From DASUBN01 sp036000105 (GTDB lineage Bacteria; Pseudomonadota; Gammaproteobacteria; Natronospirales; REEB76), in the NCBI GenBank assembly GCA_036000105.1, contig DASYGE010000007.1, positions 62,001 to 126,000 on the forward strand: a stretch of 64,000 bases of DNA. The letters are read 5' to 3'. Below the pieces are notes generated by a model. That model was not told the DNA's origin. It was given only the letters and a program-made list of their open reading frames with translations, and searched no databases. A program made the translations under genes and the position numbers. Below are positions 15,523 to 23,449 of the stretch, piece by piece (the first letter of the stretch is position 1; the number at the start of each line of letters is the position of its first letter).

Positions 15523-17598
15523 ATGGACCAGGGCACCGGTAGGTGCGGACCGTTGCCCAAGAAAAAGACTTCGAACAGGCGCATGGCACCGCCATTAGGC
15601 GGGGCGAAGCTGGTGTTCGTCTGCGATCCGGCGGGCACCACGGGCTTCTGGCAGCATCCGATCAACGGTGCACGCACCCGTTGCGGTGGGGCGCTCACCC
15701 AGCGCTTCTCCAGCGAAGATAAGCAGAAGATACGTGAGGCTCTCGCATCCGCCGACCGTTCTGGCCGGGGCAGTTTCGTGGCGGCGCTGGAGGGCGGCAG
15801 CCATGCGGGTACGCTGGTCGATATCCATGTCGAGCGCATGCAGATGGGCCCGCGACATCTGTTGTTGGGGTTCATGCAGATACAGCCTGCGGCTGCCGCC
15901 GCCGACAAGGCACTCGAAGAAAAGCTCGACCTGGCATCACAGGCGCTCGAGCACATCGCAGAAGGCATCCTGATATTGGATGGCGATCTGCATGTGATCT
16001 CGGTGAACCGGGCTTATACGAACATCACTGGCTACACACAGGCAGATATGGCCGGCAAAACGCCTTTCTGTATGCAGGAAGAGGTGATGCCTCCAGCGCT
16101 ACGCAAGGAGATACTGCAGGCGGTGGCCAGTAGCGGTCATTGGCGAGGAGAGCTGCAGGACAAGCGTGCGAACGGCGGCACCTTCCCCGAACTCGCTAGT
16201 TTAAGTGTGGTGCGTGACAAGCGCGGCCACCCTATCCAGTATGTGGCCGTGGTCACGGACATGACGCAGTTGCACAAATACGAAGACCGCATGGCGTTCC
16301 TGGCCAGCCATGATTCCCTGACCGGACTGCCGAACCGGTTCATGCTGATGCGCCGCCTCACCCAGGCGGTGGAACACGCGGTGCGCTCCCATACCCCCAT
16401 GGCGCTCCTTTATCTGGATATCGACAACTTCGCCCTGGTCAACAGTTCCTTCGGTACCGCGGTAGGTGACGAGGTACTGCGCAAGCTGGCGCATAGGCTG
16501 CAAGAGACGGCGGCGGGTTGGGGCGAAGCATTCCATCTCGGCAGCGACGGGTTCGGTGTGCTGCTCTCCAATATCGAATCGAAGAAAGATGCCCTGGAGA
16601 TGGCCCAGAGCATACTCGCGGGACTGGAAGCGCCGTTGCAGGCAGCCGGACAAAACCTGTACCTCTCGGCCAGCATCGGCATCGCTATGGCACCGCCTGA
16701 CCAGGATGCACAACTGGTCTTCAGGCATGCAGGGCATGCCATGCATGCGGCCATGCGCCGCGGCGCGGGCAGCATCGAGTGTTTCGCCGGTACGGAGAGT
16801 GATGCCAGCGAATCACTGCGTCTCGCCACGGGCCTCCGGCAGGCCATGGAGCATGGCGAGCTATTCTTGCACTATCAGCCGTATTTCGACCTCTACAGCG
16901 GGAGCATCAGCGGTGCCGAGGCGCTCTTGCGCTGGCAGCACCCGGAACTGGGGCTGATCCCGCCGGCGCGATTCATACCGGTGGCGGAAGAGACCGGCCA
17001 TATCGTGCGACTGGGCGAGTGGGTGCTGAAGAGCGCCTGTCTGCAGATGCGTGCATGGCAGGATGCGGGCCTGCAAGATATGCACATGGCGGTGAACATC
17101 TCGGCGCGACAGATGCGACAACCGGACTTCCTCGATCGACTGGTGTCCATCCTCGACGAGACCGGTCTCCTGCCGGGGAGCCTCGTGCTTGAACTCACCG
17201 AGAGCAGCATGATGGAGGATCCGGAGCGGACACGGGCGGTATTCGATCAGCTCCATGCACTGGGAGTGGGCATCGCCATAGACGATTTCGGTACCGGGTA
17301 TTCGTCGTTGAATTACCTGCGTCAGTACCGGGTCGATTACCTGAAAGTCGATCGGGCTTTCGTAAGTAACCTACCCCATGACGAGCATCAGCAGGCGATC
17401 ATGCGCGCCATCATCGCCATGGCAAAGAGTCTAGATATATTGGTGATTGCCGAGGGCGTCGAGACAGCGGCTCAATGGGAATTCCTGAAGACTCTGGAGT
17501 GCGAGCAGGGCCAGGGCTTCTTGTTCGCCCATCCGCAGCCGGCAGCGAGTATCGAAGAACTGATGCGCACGGGAGCGATGTTCTTCAGGCCAGAATGA
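15523..17598 (+). CDS. PAS-GGDEF-EAL protein, likely c-di-GMP phosphodiesterase
   Basis: This 691-residue protein has an N-terminal region of unclear fold (1-130), a PAS domain (about 135-250), a GGDEF domain and an EAL domain (from about 440). The GGDEF motif is degenerate (GSDGF, residues 340-344), so cyclase activity is unlikely. The EAL domain keeps EALLRW (466-471), ELTES, DDFGTGYSS, KVDRAF and EGVE, so it should hydrolyse c-di-GMP. AGAGGTG precedes the ATG at a suitable distance. No membrane span is seen, so it is probably cytosolic and senses through PAS. Confidence 0.85.
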   Translation: MDQGTGRCGPLPKKKTSNRRMAPPLGGAKLVFVCDPAGTTGFWQHPINGARTRCGGALTQRFSSEDKQKIREALASADRSGRGSFVAALEGGSHAGTLVDIHVERMQMGPRHLLLGFMQIQPAAAAADKALEEKLDLASQALEHIAEGILILDGDLHVISVNRAYTNITGYTQADMAGKTPFCMQEEVMPPALRKEILQAVASSGHWRGELQDKRANGGTFPELASLSVVRDKRGHPIQYVAVVTDMTQLHKYEDRMAFLASHDSLTGLPNRFMLMRRLTQAVEHAVRSHTPMALLYLDIDNFALVNSSFGTAVGDEVLRKLAHRLQETAAGWGEAFHLGSDGFGVLLSNIESKKDALEMAQSILAGLEAPLQAAGQNLYLSASIGIAMAPPDQDAQLVFRHAGHAMHAAMRRGAGSIECFAGTESDASESLRLATGLRQAMEHGELFLHYQPYFDLYSGSISGAEALLRWQHPELGLIPPARFIPVAEETGHIVRLGEWVLKSACLQMRAWQDAGLQDMHMAVNISARQMRQPDFLDRLVSILDETGLLPGSLVLELTESSMMEDPERTRAVFDQLHALGVGIAIDDFGTGYSSLNYLRQYRVDYLKVDRAFVSNLPHDEHQQAIMRAIIAMAKSLDILVIAEGVETAAQWEFLKTLECEQGQGFLFAHPQPAASIEELMRTGAMFFRPE

Positions 17599-17646
17599 AA
17601 GAAGCGGCCCACTCATGCGGGCTACCTGATCGATGTCTTTCACACC

Positions 17647-17936
17647 CTACTGGACTATGACGGCGATCTCATTCGCCTTGAATGGCTGCACGATGATGGT
17701 GGAATTGTTGAGATTGACCACATTCGATGCGTCCCGATCGAAGTCAACCTGATAGACCTGGGGCATGCCGGCGCCAACGTCACGGCGGCCTGGTTATCCA
17801 GGTCGATGGCGAGGGTGACGGTGGTGACAGGCTTGCCGCTTGCGTACACAGGCATAACTTGTGCGGCGTTGCCATTGGCGTCGGTAACTTCGATATCGGC
17901 GTTGGTATAGTCGAGTGTGATGCTGCCATGCCGGTA
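17647..17936 (-). pseudogene. Frameshifted C-terminal fragment of a lost protein
   Basis: On the minus strand one frame encodes GSITLDYTNADIEVTDANG...GKPVTTVTLAIDLDNQAAVTLAP. Around 17775 the coherent sequence moves to another frame: MPQVYQVDFDRDASN, VVNLNNSTIIVQPFKANEIA, then VIVQ and TAG at 17649-17647. Together they look like a beta-sandwich C-terminal domain of a larger, perhaps secreted, protein. The 5' side ends at the palindrome at 17922, where coherent coding stops. The original gene is not identified. Confidence 0.5.
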
Positions 17937-17959
17937 TAGGCGCCTACCGGCATGGCAGC
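17922..17959. repeat. Perfect inverted repeat, 15-bp arms, 8-bp loop
   Basis: GCTGCCATGCCGGTA (17922-17936) and TACCGGCATGGCAGC (17945-17959) pair perfectly; the centre TAGGCGCCTA is itself palindromic. It lies at the broken 5' edge of the pseudogene in the 609-base region between two c-di-GMP genes. It is not followed by a T-run. A recombination remnant is one explanation. The rest of the gap (17960-18207) is AT-rich towards 18040-18105 and probably holds the promoter of the next gene, but no good -35/-10 pair stood out. Confidence 0.65.
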
Positions 17960-18207
17960 GAGAGTGAGGAATTCGCTCGGATCGCTGTATCAGGCAAATC
18001 GTGGCGTTGACCGCAGGTTTTGCGGGCGGAATCAAGCAATCATTTTATGACGAGAAGTGCATAAACCGGCCGCTGGCATACTTATTTTAAGTTAACTAGT
18101 ATCTTCGTCTTGAGGGGATCAGATTCGAGGGCCGATGAAGGCCGGTTTCCAGGGCAGGCCCGCATACGGGCCTGGATTCCATAACGCATGCAGAGAGATC
18201 CTAAAGC

Positions 18208-20742
18208 GTGCCTATAACAACAGCGGTCTGCCCGGAAATACATAATGAGGAAGTCGCGCGGCAGGTCAGGGCCGAGCAGACCAATCTGTTGTATCGCTTC
18301 GGCTGGGGCGCGGACTGGCCTAGCTTCATTGCAGCCGGTTTACTGGCCTGGATCGCTCATGGGACGGAAAACCAGGCTCTTCTGACGGTATCAGCGGCCT
18401 TTTTGGGGGGTGGGGGCCTGTTCCGTGCGGCGCTGGGCTACGCCTTCAGGCAGCAGATGATCCAGGTGGAGAAATCGATCCCCTGGCAGCGGGCCATCCT
18501 CGCTGCAACATCCCTCTTGGGTCTGGGCTGGGGCCTCTGCGGCCTGCTGCTGGTGCATACGGATGGTTGGGCCGGCACGCTCCTGCCCGCGATGCTGCTG
18601 ACTACTGTGGCCGCCGCCGCCATCCCGCTGTTGAGCGCCAGCATGCTGCATTACCTGTCTTTTCTCGTCCTGGCGTTCGTGCCGGCATTGTTACGTCTCA
18701 GCATCTACGGCGGTGACCCTGGATTCGCGTCTGCCTTCCTGCTGCTGTTCACCGGCGGGCTTTTCTCCGCTGTGGCGCGGCTCGCGAATGGGCGGGTCCT
18801 GGAAGGGCTGAACCTGCGGTTCTCGTATGCCTCCATCGTGGAGGAACTGACCGGCCAGGTCTCGGAGCGCACCAAGGTCGAGACCAAGCTGCGTGAGGGT
18901 GAGGAGCGCATGCGCCGGCAGAGCCAGTCGTTGCTGGACCTGGCACGCGAGTCGAGCGTCTCGGGCGGCGATATCAAAGGCGCGCTCACCGTCATCGCCG
19001 ACAAGGCGGCTCTCGCCATGCATTGTAAGCGGGTCGCCGTATGGTTCCTGGACGATACCGGGTCTACCTTGCGCTGCGCCCATGTCTTCCAGAACGGACA
19101 GCACGCGAACGGCGGCGGGGTGATGCTCGAACGGCGCCGCAGCCCCGCGCTCTTCGAGGCCATCCATGAGACGCGCACCTATGCCATCAGCGATGTGGCC
19201 GGGGATGAGCGGATAGGTGAGTTGCGTTCTGACTACCTGAAAGCGAACGGTGTCACCGCGGTGTTGGTGGCGCCTTTCCGCCAGGGCAACAAAGTGCGCG
19301 GCGTGATCACCCACGAATACCAGGGTGGCTCCCGGGAGTGGACACGTGATGAGGCGAGTTTCGCCAGTTCCCTGGCGGATTTCGTGGCCCTGGCCATCAC
19401 GGCCAATGACCGGCGGGAGGCGGAAGACAAGCTCCGGGAGATGGCGAATTACGATCGCCTCACGGGCCTGCCCAACCGCTCGCTGTTCATGGACCGGCTT
19501 GCCCAGGCGCTCGCCAAGGCGCGCCGTTCACGCCAGCGGGTGGCGCTCTTGTTCATCGATGTGGACCGGTTCAAGAGCATAAACGACTCCCTGGGGCACC
19601 ATGCAGGCGATCTGGTATTGCGCGCTATCGGTAAGCGGCTCTTGGCCTGCGTACGCGCCTCCGACACGGTGGCGCGTCTCGGCGGCGATGAGTTCACGGT
19701 GATCCTCGAGAACTGCCAGGACGCTGAATTCGTCACCCTGGCTTGCGAGCGCATCCTGAAAGCGACCGTCGAACCCATCTCCCTGGGGCAGACCGATGTG
19801 AACCTCACCTGCAGCATCGGCATCAGCCTGTTCCCCAACGATGGTGCGGATGGCGACCTGCTGCTGCAGAACGCCGACAGCGCCATGTACAAGGCCAAGG
19901 AGCGGGGCCGTAACAACTATCAGTTCTTCACCCAGGACATGCATGTGCGGGCCATGCTGCACTTGTCCCGGGAGAACGCCTTGCGCAAGGCATTGCAGCG
20001 TACCGAGATGGTGCTGCACTACCAGCCTCAGTTCGATGTGAAGAGCGGCGGCATCATCGGGTTGGAAGCGTTGGTACGCTGGCAGGACCCCGAGCTCGGC
20101 ATGATCTGGCCCAATGAATTCATCCCGCTGGCCGAGGAGACCGGACTCATCGTGCCCCTGGGTCAATGGGTTCTGGAGGAGGCATGCCGTCGGGCCAAGC
20201 CCTGGTACGAAGCGGTGGGCGGCCATCCCTTCCACATCGCCGTGAACCTGTCGGTCCGCCAGTTCGGCATGAAGAATCTGGTGGATGTGGTGCGGGCAGC
20301 CTTGCAGGATTCCGGTCTGCCGCCATCCGCCCTGCAACTGGAGATCACCGAGAGTCTCATCATGCAGGAGGTGGAGACCAACATCAGCGTGCTGGAACAG
20401 CTCAAGCTCCTGGGGGTGCGCATCGCGCTCGATGACTTCGGCACGGGGCATTCTTCGTTGCTATATCTGAAACGGCTGCCGGTGGACGTGCTCAAGATCG
20501 ATCGCGAGTTCGTGGACGTGATACATCGGAGCCAATACGACGCAGCCATCGCCCATTCCATCATCGCGCTGGGTGAGAGCCTGAAGCTCGAAGTCATCGC
20601 CGAGGGGGTGGAGACCGTGGGCCAGATGGAGACCCTGCGCGCCCAGGGCTGCCATATCATGCAGGGCTACTTGTTCAGCCCACCCTTGGCCGAGGAAGAG
20701 TGCGACCGGCTGCTCCGGGGGATCCCTGATCTGGCTATTTAG
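18208..20742 (+). CDS. Membrane GAF-GGDEF-EAL c-di-GMP enzyme
   Basis: This 844-residue protein has about six N-terminal membrane spans (30-195), a coiled linker (205-245), a GAF domain (about 250-405), GGDEF (415-580) and EAL (from 590). GGDEF is intact (492-496) and preceded by the I-site RASD (483-486). EAL is intact (620-622, with ELQLEITES, DDFGTGHSS, KIDREF and EGVE). Both cyclase and phosphodiesterase activity are possible. The start is GTG. The next gene has the same architecture and clear similarity throughout, so the two are tandem paralogues. Confidence 0.85.
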   Translation: MPITTAVCPEIHNEEVARQVRAEQTNLLYRFGWGADWPSFIAAGLLAWIAHGTENQALLTVSAAFLGGGGLFRAALGYAFRQQMIQVEKSIPWQRAILAATSLLGLGWGLCGLLLVHTDGWAGTLLPAMLLTTVAAAAIPLLSASMLHYLSFLVLAFVPALLRLSIYGGDPGFASAFLLLFTGGLFSAVARLANGRVLEGLNLRFSYASIVEELTGQVSERTKVETKLREGEERMRRQSQSLLDLARESSVSGGDIKGALTVIADKAALAMHCKRVAVWFLDDTGSTLRCAHVFQNGQHANGGGVMLERRRSPALFEAIHETRTYAISDVAGDERIGELRSDYLKANGVTAVLVAPFRQGNKVRGVITHEYQGGSREWTRDEASFASSLADFVALAITANDRREAEDKLREMANYDRLTGLPNRSLFMDRLAQALAKARRSRQRVALLFIDVDRFKSINDSLGHHAGDLVLRAIGKRLLACVRASDTVARLGGDEFTVILENCQDAEFVTLACERILKATVEPISLGQTDVNLTCSIGISLFPNDGADGDLLLQNADSAMYKAKERGRNNYQFFTQDMHVRAMLHLSRENALRKALQRTEMVLHYQPQFDVKSGGIIGLEALVRWQDPELGMIWPNEFIPLAEETGLIVPLGQWVLEEACRRAKPWYEAVGGHPFHIAVNLSVRQFGMKNLVDVVRAALQDSGLPPSALQLEITESLIMQEVETNISVLEQLKLLGVRIALDDFGTGHSSLLYLKRLPVDVLKIDREFVDVIHRSQYDAAIAHSIIALGESLKLEVIAEGVETVGQMETLRAQGCHIMQGYLFSPPLAEEECDRLLRGIPDLAI

Positions 20743-20785
20743 AACACGAAACTATTCATCCCTAAATGGTTCCTATTGTGATATA

Positions 20786-20807
20786 ACATAATGCAAATGC
20801 GTTATGT
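20786..20807. promoter_or_regulatory. Operator-like dyad before second GGDEF-EAL gene
   Basis: ACATAATGCA and TGCGTTATGT form an imperfect palindrome with a two-base AA centre and one mismatch (22 bp overall). It lies in the AT-rich 130-base gap between the tandem c-di-GMP genes. It could bind a dimeric regulator, giving the second paralogue its own control. No T-run follows, so it is not a terminator. Confidence 0.45.
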
Positions 20808-20872
20808 GCCTAAACCCGTCTATTGTAGGGGGGGAGAGCATCTAGCAAGCTTCAGGGGTGGAGCAGCTCGGG

Positions 20873-23401
20873 ATGGTCGCTGAAAATCCGATAAAGAAGG
20901 TGATTTCCTTCGACCAGCATGTGCAGCTGGCGCGGGTCAATGCCTTGCGTAAATTCGGGCGCTGGACCGACCTCGCGGTGATCTGCGCGGCTGGCCTCGC
21001 AGCCGCTGCGTTCTGGCCTGAGATCAACCATCTGGCCATGGGCGCTTGGCTAGGCTGCATGGCGCTCGTGAGCGGGGTGCGCATCTGGCTCAGCTGGCGC
21101 TCATCGGAAGGCGAGATCGTCTCGCTCACCACCGCGAGCCGCTGGCAAAAAGTCTTCTTGATCCTTACAGGGTTGCTTGGCGTGGTGTGGGGCACCGCCG
21201 GTTGGTTCATGTTCCATCCGGGATCCATGGAGAACCAGGTGACGCTCCTGGTGTTGCTCGTCGCCATGGGCGCGCTGCCATCCATGATGCTCGCGGGCAA
21301 TGTCTTCTTCTATATCTCCTACCTCGTCGTGTTGTTTGTGCCGATCGACCTCAGGCTCGCGTTGGAGCCGGGTATCTCCGGTCTGCTGGTGGCGCTGGTG
21401 AGCGCGGTGGTCGCGGTGACCCTGTGTCTGATCGCCCGGACTCGACAGGAGGATATCGCCGACAGGCTCAGGCTCAAGCTCTCATACGAGGGCATGGCCG
21501 AGGAGCTGGACAACGAAGCCAACCAGCGCACCCGCCTCGAGACGCGCCTCAAGCGCGAAGAGGAGCGGACCCGGCACAAGGATTCGCAGCTCTATGAGCT
21601 GACCCGCGATCCCAGCATCTCGACGGGCGACCTGCGCGCCGCTTTCGAGGTCATCAGCGCCCGTTCCACCCAGGCCACCCAGTGCGGACGCATCAGCATC
21701 TGGCTGATGAACTCCATCGGCACGGCCATGCGCTGTGTGCACACCTTCGATCATGGCGAGCATTCCACCCAATCCCGCGCCAACATCGAAAAGGATGAAT
21801 GCCCTGAACTCTTCGAGGAACTGCAGCAGAGCCGCGCGGTGCCTATCTCGGACATCCGCCGCGATGTGCGCCTGGCGAAAGTCTGGCATTACTACTTCAA
21901 GCAGCGCGACGTGAATGCAGCGTTGGTGGTGCCTTTCCGCCACGGTTACAAGGTGCGTGGCGTGGTGTTCCATGAGTGGGCCGGGAACACCAGGCACTGG
22001 ACCGCAGAAGAGATCAACTACGCGAGCGCGCTGGCGGATTTCATGGCTTTGGCGCTCTCGGCTGCGGATCGCAAGCAGGCCGAGGAAGAGATGCGCCGGC
22101 TGGCGAACTACGATCACTTGACCGGCCTGCCGAACCGGACTCTGTTCATGGACCGTATGGAACAGTCGCTCGCCCGCGCGCGTCGCTCGCGCCATCCCCT
22201 AGCGCTCTTGTTCATCGACGTGGATCGGTTCAAGAGCGTGAACGATTCTCTGGGCCATAACGTCGGCGACCAGTTGTTGTACCAGATAGGCCAGCGGCTA
22301 CTGGAATGTGTGCGCACCTCGGACACGGTAGCGCGCCTCGGTGGCGATGAATTCACCGTGATCGTGGAAGACTGCACCGAACAGCAGGCGGTGCCGCTCA
22401 CCTGCGAGCGCATATTGTCGTCCTTGGCCGAACCTATCCTCTTGGAAGGCACCGAGGTGAACCTCGGATGCAGTATCGGTGTCAGCATGTATCCCGCCGA
22501 CGGTTCCACGGTACAGGCGCTCTTGCAGAACGCGGACAGCGCCATGTACAAGGCCAAGGAGCGTGGCCGCAACAATTACCAGTTCTTCACCCAGGATATG
22601 CACACCAAGGCGATGAAGCGCCTGTCCAGTGAGAACGCCCTGCGCCGGGCCCTCAGGAACAACGAGATGGTGCTGCATTACCAGCCGCAGTTCGATACGC
22701 GTGAAGGCGGCATCGTCGGCGTGGAAGCCTTGGTGCGCTGGCAGGATCCGCAGATCGGCCTGGTGCCACCGGGGGAATTCATCCATCTGGCGGAAGAGAC
22801 CGGCCTGATCGTGCCCCTGGGTCAATGGGTGCTGGAAGAAGCCTGCCGCCAGGTTGGTATCTGGTACAAGAGTTCCCGTGGCCGCCGACTGCATGTGGCG
22901 GTCAACCTCTCGGTACGCCAGTTCACCATGCAGAACCTGAGACGGGTGGTGGAAGACGCGCTCATGGCCTCGGGCCTCCCACCCTCGGCACTGCAGTTCG
23001 AGATCACCGAGAGCCTGATCATGCAGGACGTGAAGGCGAGCATCCGTATCCTGGAAGATCTAAAATCCCTGGGCGTGCGTATCGCGCTGGATGATTTCGG
23101 TACCGGCCACTCATCCCTGATGTACATCAAGCATCTGCCGGTGGACGTGATCAAGATCGATCGGGCATTCGTGCAGGGCATCGCCACCAGCGAGCACGAC
23201 GCGGCCATCGCGCGAGTGATCCTGACGCTGGCGGACCGGCTCAAGTTCAGAGTGATCGCGGAAGGCGTGGAGACCATAGGCCAGATGCAGCAACTCATGG
23301 CTGAAGGCTGCCATCTGATGCAGGGTTTCCTGTTCAGTCAGCCCTTGCCCGCGGATGAATGCGACCGCCTGTTGCGCGGCAAGCCCGATCTGGAGATATA
23401 A
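20873..23401 (+). CDS. Membrane GAF-GGDEF-EAL c-di-GMP enzyme, paralogue
   Basis: This protein of 842 residues repeats the architecture of its upstream neighbour: six membrane spans, coiled linker, GAF, GGDEF (intact, with I-site RTSD) and EAL (VEALVRWQDPQ, EITESLIMQ, DDFGTGHSS, KIDRAF, EGVE). I prefer the ATG at 20873 because GGAG lies upstream; an in-frame GTG at 20858 is possible. The catalytic halves are more alike than the membrane and GAF parts, so the two proteins probably sense different signals. A terminator follows at once. Confidence 0.85.
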   Translation: MVAENPIKKVISFDQHVQLARVNALRKFGRWTDLAVICAAGLAAAAFWPEINHLAMGAWLGCMALVSGVRIWLSWRSSEGEIVSLTTASRWQKVFLILTGLLGVVWGTAGWFMFHPGSMENQVTLLVLLVAMGALPSMMLAGNVFFYISYLVVLFVPIDLRLALEPGISGLLVALVSAVVAVTLCLIARTRQEDIADRLRLKLSYEGMAEELDNEANQRTRLETRLKREEERTRHKDSQLYELTRDPSISTGDLRAAFEVISARSTQATQCGRISIWLMNSIGTAMRCVHTFDHGEHSTQSRANIEKDECPELFEELQQSRAVPISDIRRDVRLAKVWHYYFKQRDVNAALVVPFRHGYKVRGVVFHEWAGNTRHWTAEEINYASALADFMALALSAADRKQAEEEMRRLANYDHLTGLPNRTLFMDRMEQSLARARRSRHPLALLFIDVDRFKSVNDSLGHNVGDQLLYQIGQRLLECVRTSDTVARLGGDEFTVIVEDCTEQQAVPLTCERILSSLAEPILLEGTEVNLGCSIGVSMYPADGSTVQALLQNADSAMYKAKERGRNNYQFFTQDMHTKAMKRLSSENALRRALRNNEMVLHYQPQFDTREGGIVGVEALVRWQDPQIGLVPPGEFIHLAEETGLIVPLGQWVLEEACRQVGIWYKSSRGRRLHVAVNLSVRQFTMQNLRRVVEDALMASGLPPSALQFEITESLIMQDVKASIRILEDLKSLGVRIALDDFGTGHSSLMYIKHLPVDVIKIDRAFVQGIATSEHDAAIARVILTLADRLKFRVIAEGVETIGQMQQLMAEGCHLMQGFLFSQPLPADECDRLLRGKPDLEI

Positions 23402-23427
23402 AAAAGCCCCGGATGACCGGGGCTTTT
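23402..23427. terminator. Bidirectional intrinsic terminator
   Basis: AAAAGCCCCGG and CCGGGGCTTTT form an 11-bp stem with loop ATGA, flanked by A and T runs. It works in both directions between the c-di-GMP gene and convergent fadE. Confidence 0.9.
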
Positions 23428-23449
23428 GCCTCAGACCTTCGAAGCCTGC

